DNA of 6,692 nt from contig JAFYAD010000348.1 in assembly GCA_017540915.1 (NCBI GenBank), positions 1 through 6,692 on the forward strand, given 5' to 3'. Source of the DNA: Lachnospiraceae bacterium. Lineage in GTDB: Bacteria > Bacillota_A > Clostridia > Lachnospirales > Lachnospiraceae. Shown here piece by piece: positions 6,302 through 6,692 of the stretch; position 1 is the first letter of the stretch; every line of letters starts with the position of its first letter. Under the pieces are notes generated by a model. The model saw only the letters and a list, made by a program, of their open reading frames with translations. It made no database searches and was not told where the DNA came from. Made by a program: the position numbers and the translations under genes.

Positions 6302-6332
6302 ATAATAGTGAAGGACAATCAATGCCCTTCAC
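6297..6332 (-). terminator. Rho-independent terminator after tpiA
   Basis: On the minus strand GTGAAGGGCA and TGTCCTTCAC form a 10-bp stem with a 5-base loop (stem-loop 6308-6332). It is preceded by an A/T-rich stretch and followed by the T-rich TATTATTTTAAT. One pair is G-U as minus-strand RNA but would be an A-C mismatch on the plus strand, which supports function in the tpiA direction. The tail is broken by A residues, so termination may be incomplete. Confidence 0.8.
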
Positions 6333-6357
6333 TAAAAATATAACAAAAAACATTTTA

Positions 6358-6692
6358 TTATGCATTAACAATGCTGCCAAAATCTGCCTTGAGAGAAGCG
6401 CCGCCGATAAGACCGCCGTCAATGTTCGGTTTTGCTAAAAGCTCTGCCGCATTGCCTGCGTTCATAGAACCGCCGTACTGAATACGTACAGCATCTGCGG
6501 TAGCCTGATCATAGATCTCAGCTATGAGGGCACGGATTCCTGCGCAAACCTCCTCAGCCTGATCAGATGTTGCTGTCTTGCCTGTACCGATAGCCCAGAT
6601 TGGCTCATAAGCAATCACCATAGACTTAACCTGATCTGCTGTAACTCCTGCAAGGTCTGATTTGATCTGAAGTCTGATCCAGTCCATTGTAA
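6358..6692 (-). CDS. tpiA: Triosephosphate isomerase, C-terminal part (partial)
   Basis: This cytoplasmic glycolytic enzyme interconverts dihydroxyacetone phosphate and glyceraldehyde 3-phosphate. Only about the last 111 residues of an expected 250 are present; the frame runs open to the window's right edge, and the internal ATG at 6687 is not the start. The hallmark [15 protein letters not shown] contains the catalytic base Glu (codon 6604-6606) and the mobile loop 6. IQYGGSM corresponds to the YGGS loop 7, and [10 protein letters not shown] holds the phosphate-binding glycines near the end. All expected C-terminal catalytic and binding segments are intact, so the gene looks functional. It ends in TAA and is followed by its own terminator, separating it from the glycosyltransferase. 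Confidence 0.97.
   Translation of the reverse strand, partial: TMDWIRLQIKSDLAGVTADQVKSMVIAYEPIWAIGTGKTATSDQAEEVCAGIRALIAEIYDQATADAVRIQYGGSMNAGNAAELLAKPNIDGGLIGGASLKADFGSIVNA

Noticed and set aside
5919..6305. 128-codon open frame on the plus strand
   Set aside because: It is antisense to the conserved glycosyltransferase catalytic domain, has a low-complexity His/Ile-rich product, no good ribosome binding site and no recognisable family. It is a shadow frame.

Overview
The window looks like chromosomal DNA of a Gram-positive, gut or rumen type Clostridia, most likely family Lachnospiraceae (Butyrivibrio/Roseburia/Eubacterium rectale neighbourhood). The clues are moderate GC, AT-rich gaps with U-tailed hairpin terminators, strong GGAGG ribosome binding sites, and a Clostridia-like triosephosphate isomerase. 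The family assignment is inference; nothing here fixes the species. Every gene I can support lies on the minus strand, so the window is described from its right end to its left.

Region 1 (6692 to about 6297): the C-terminal part of triosephosphate isomerase (tpiA, glycolysis), cut by the window edge, followed by a hairpin terminator. Region 2 (about 6301 to 5261): a single-gene unit encoding a membrane-anchored family 2 glycosyltransferase of the polyprenyl-phosphate sugar (DPM1-like) type. Its stop codon sits inside the loop of its own terminator.

Region 3 (about 5227 to 1): a promoter-like site and then a compact five-gene cluster. In order it encodes two different proteins that resemble ParA/MinD/TadZ but have lost the nucleotide-binding lysine, a TadA/CpaF-like secretion ATPase with intact Walker A, a 560-residue membrane protein with two GspF-like halves (apparently TadB and TadC in one chain), and a small protein with one N-terminal membrane helix, probably a pilin-like or minor structural subunit, which runs off the left edge. 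The first four genes overlap each other by 4 to 23 bases, as expected for a translationally coupled operon. The last follows a 67-base A-rich gap and has the best ribosome binding site of the set.

Together region 3 reads as the core motor and platform of a divergent Tad / type IVc pilus-like surface apparatus. The ATPase would power assembly, the fused GspF-like protein would be the inner-membrane platform, the TadZ-like proteins would localise or regulate it, and the small membrane-helix proteins would be assembled or exported. The prepilin peptidase and any main pilins must lie outside the window. The most interesting points are the tandem degenerate P-loop proteins, the TadB-TadC-type fusion, and the pilin-like protein that lacks an obvious prepilin cleavage site. 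I see no tRNA, rRNA, CRISPR array, insertion sequence or plus-strand gene.
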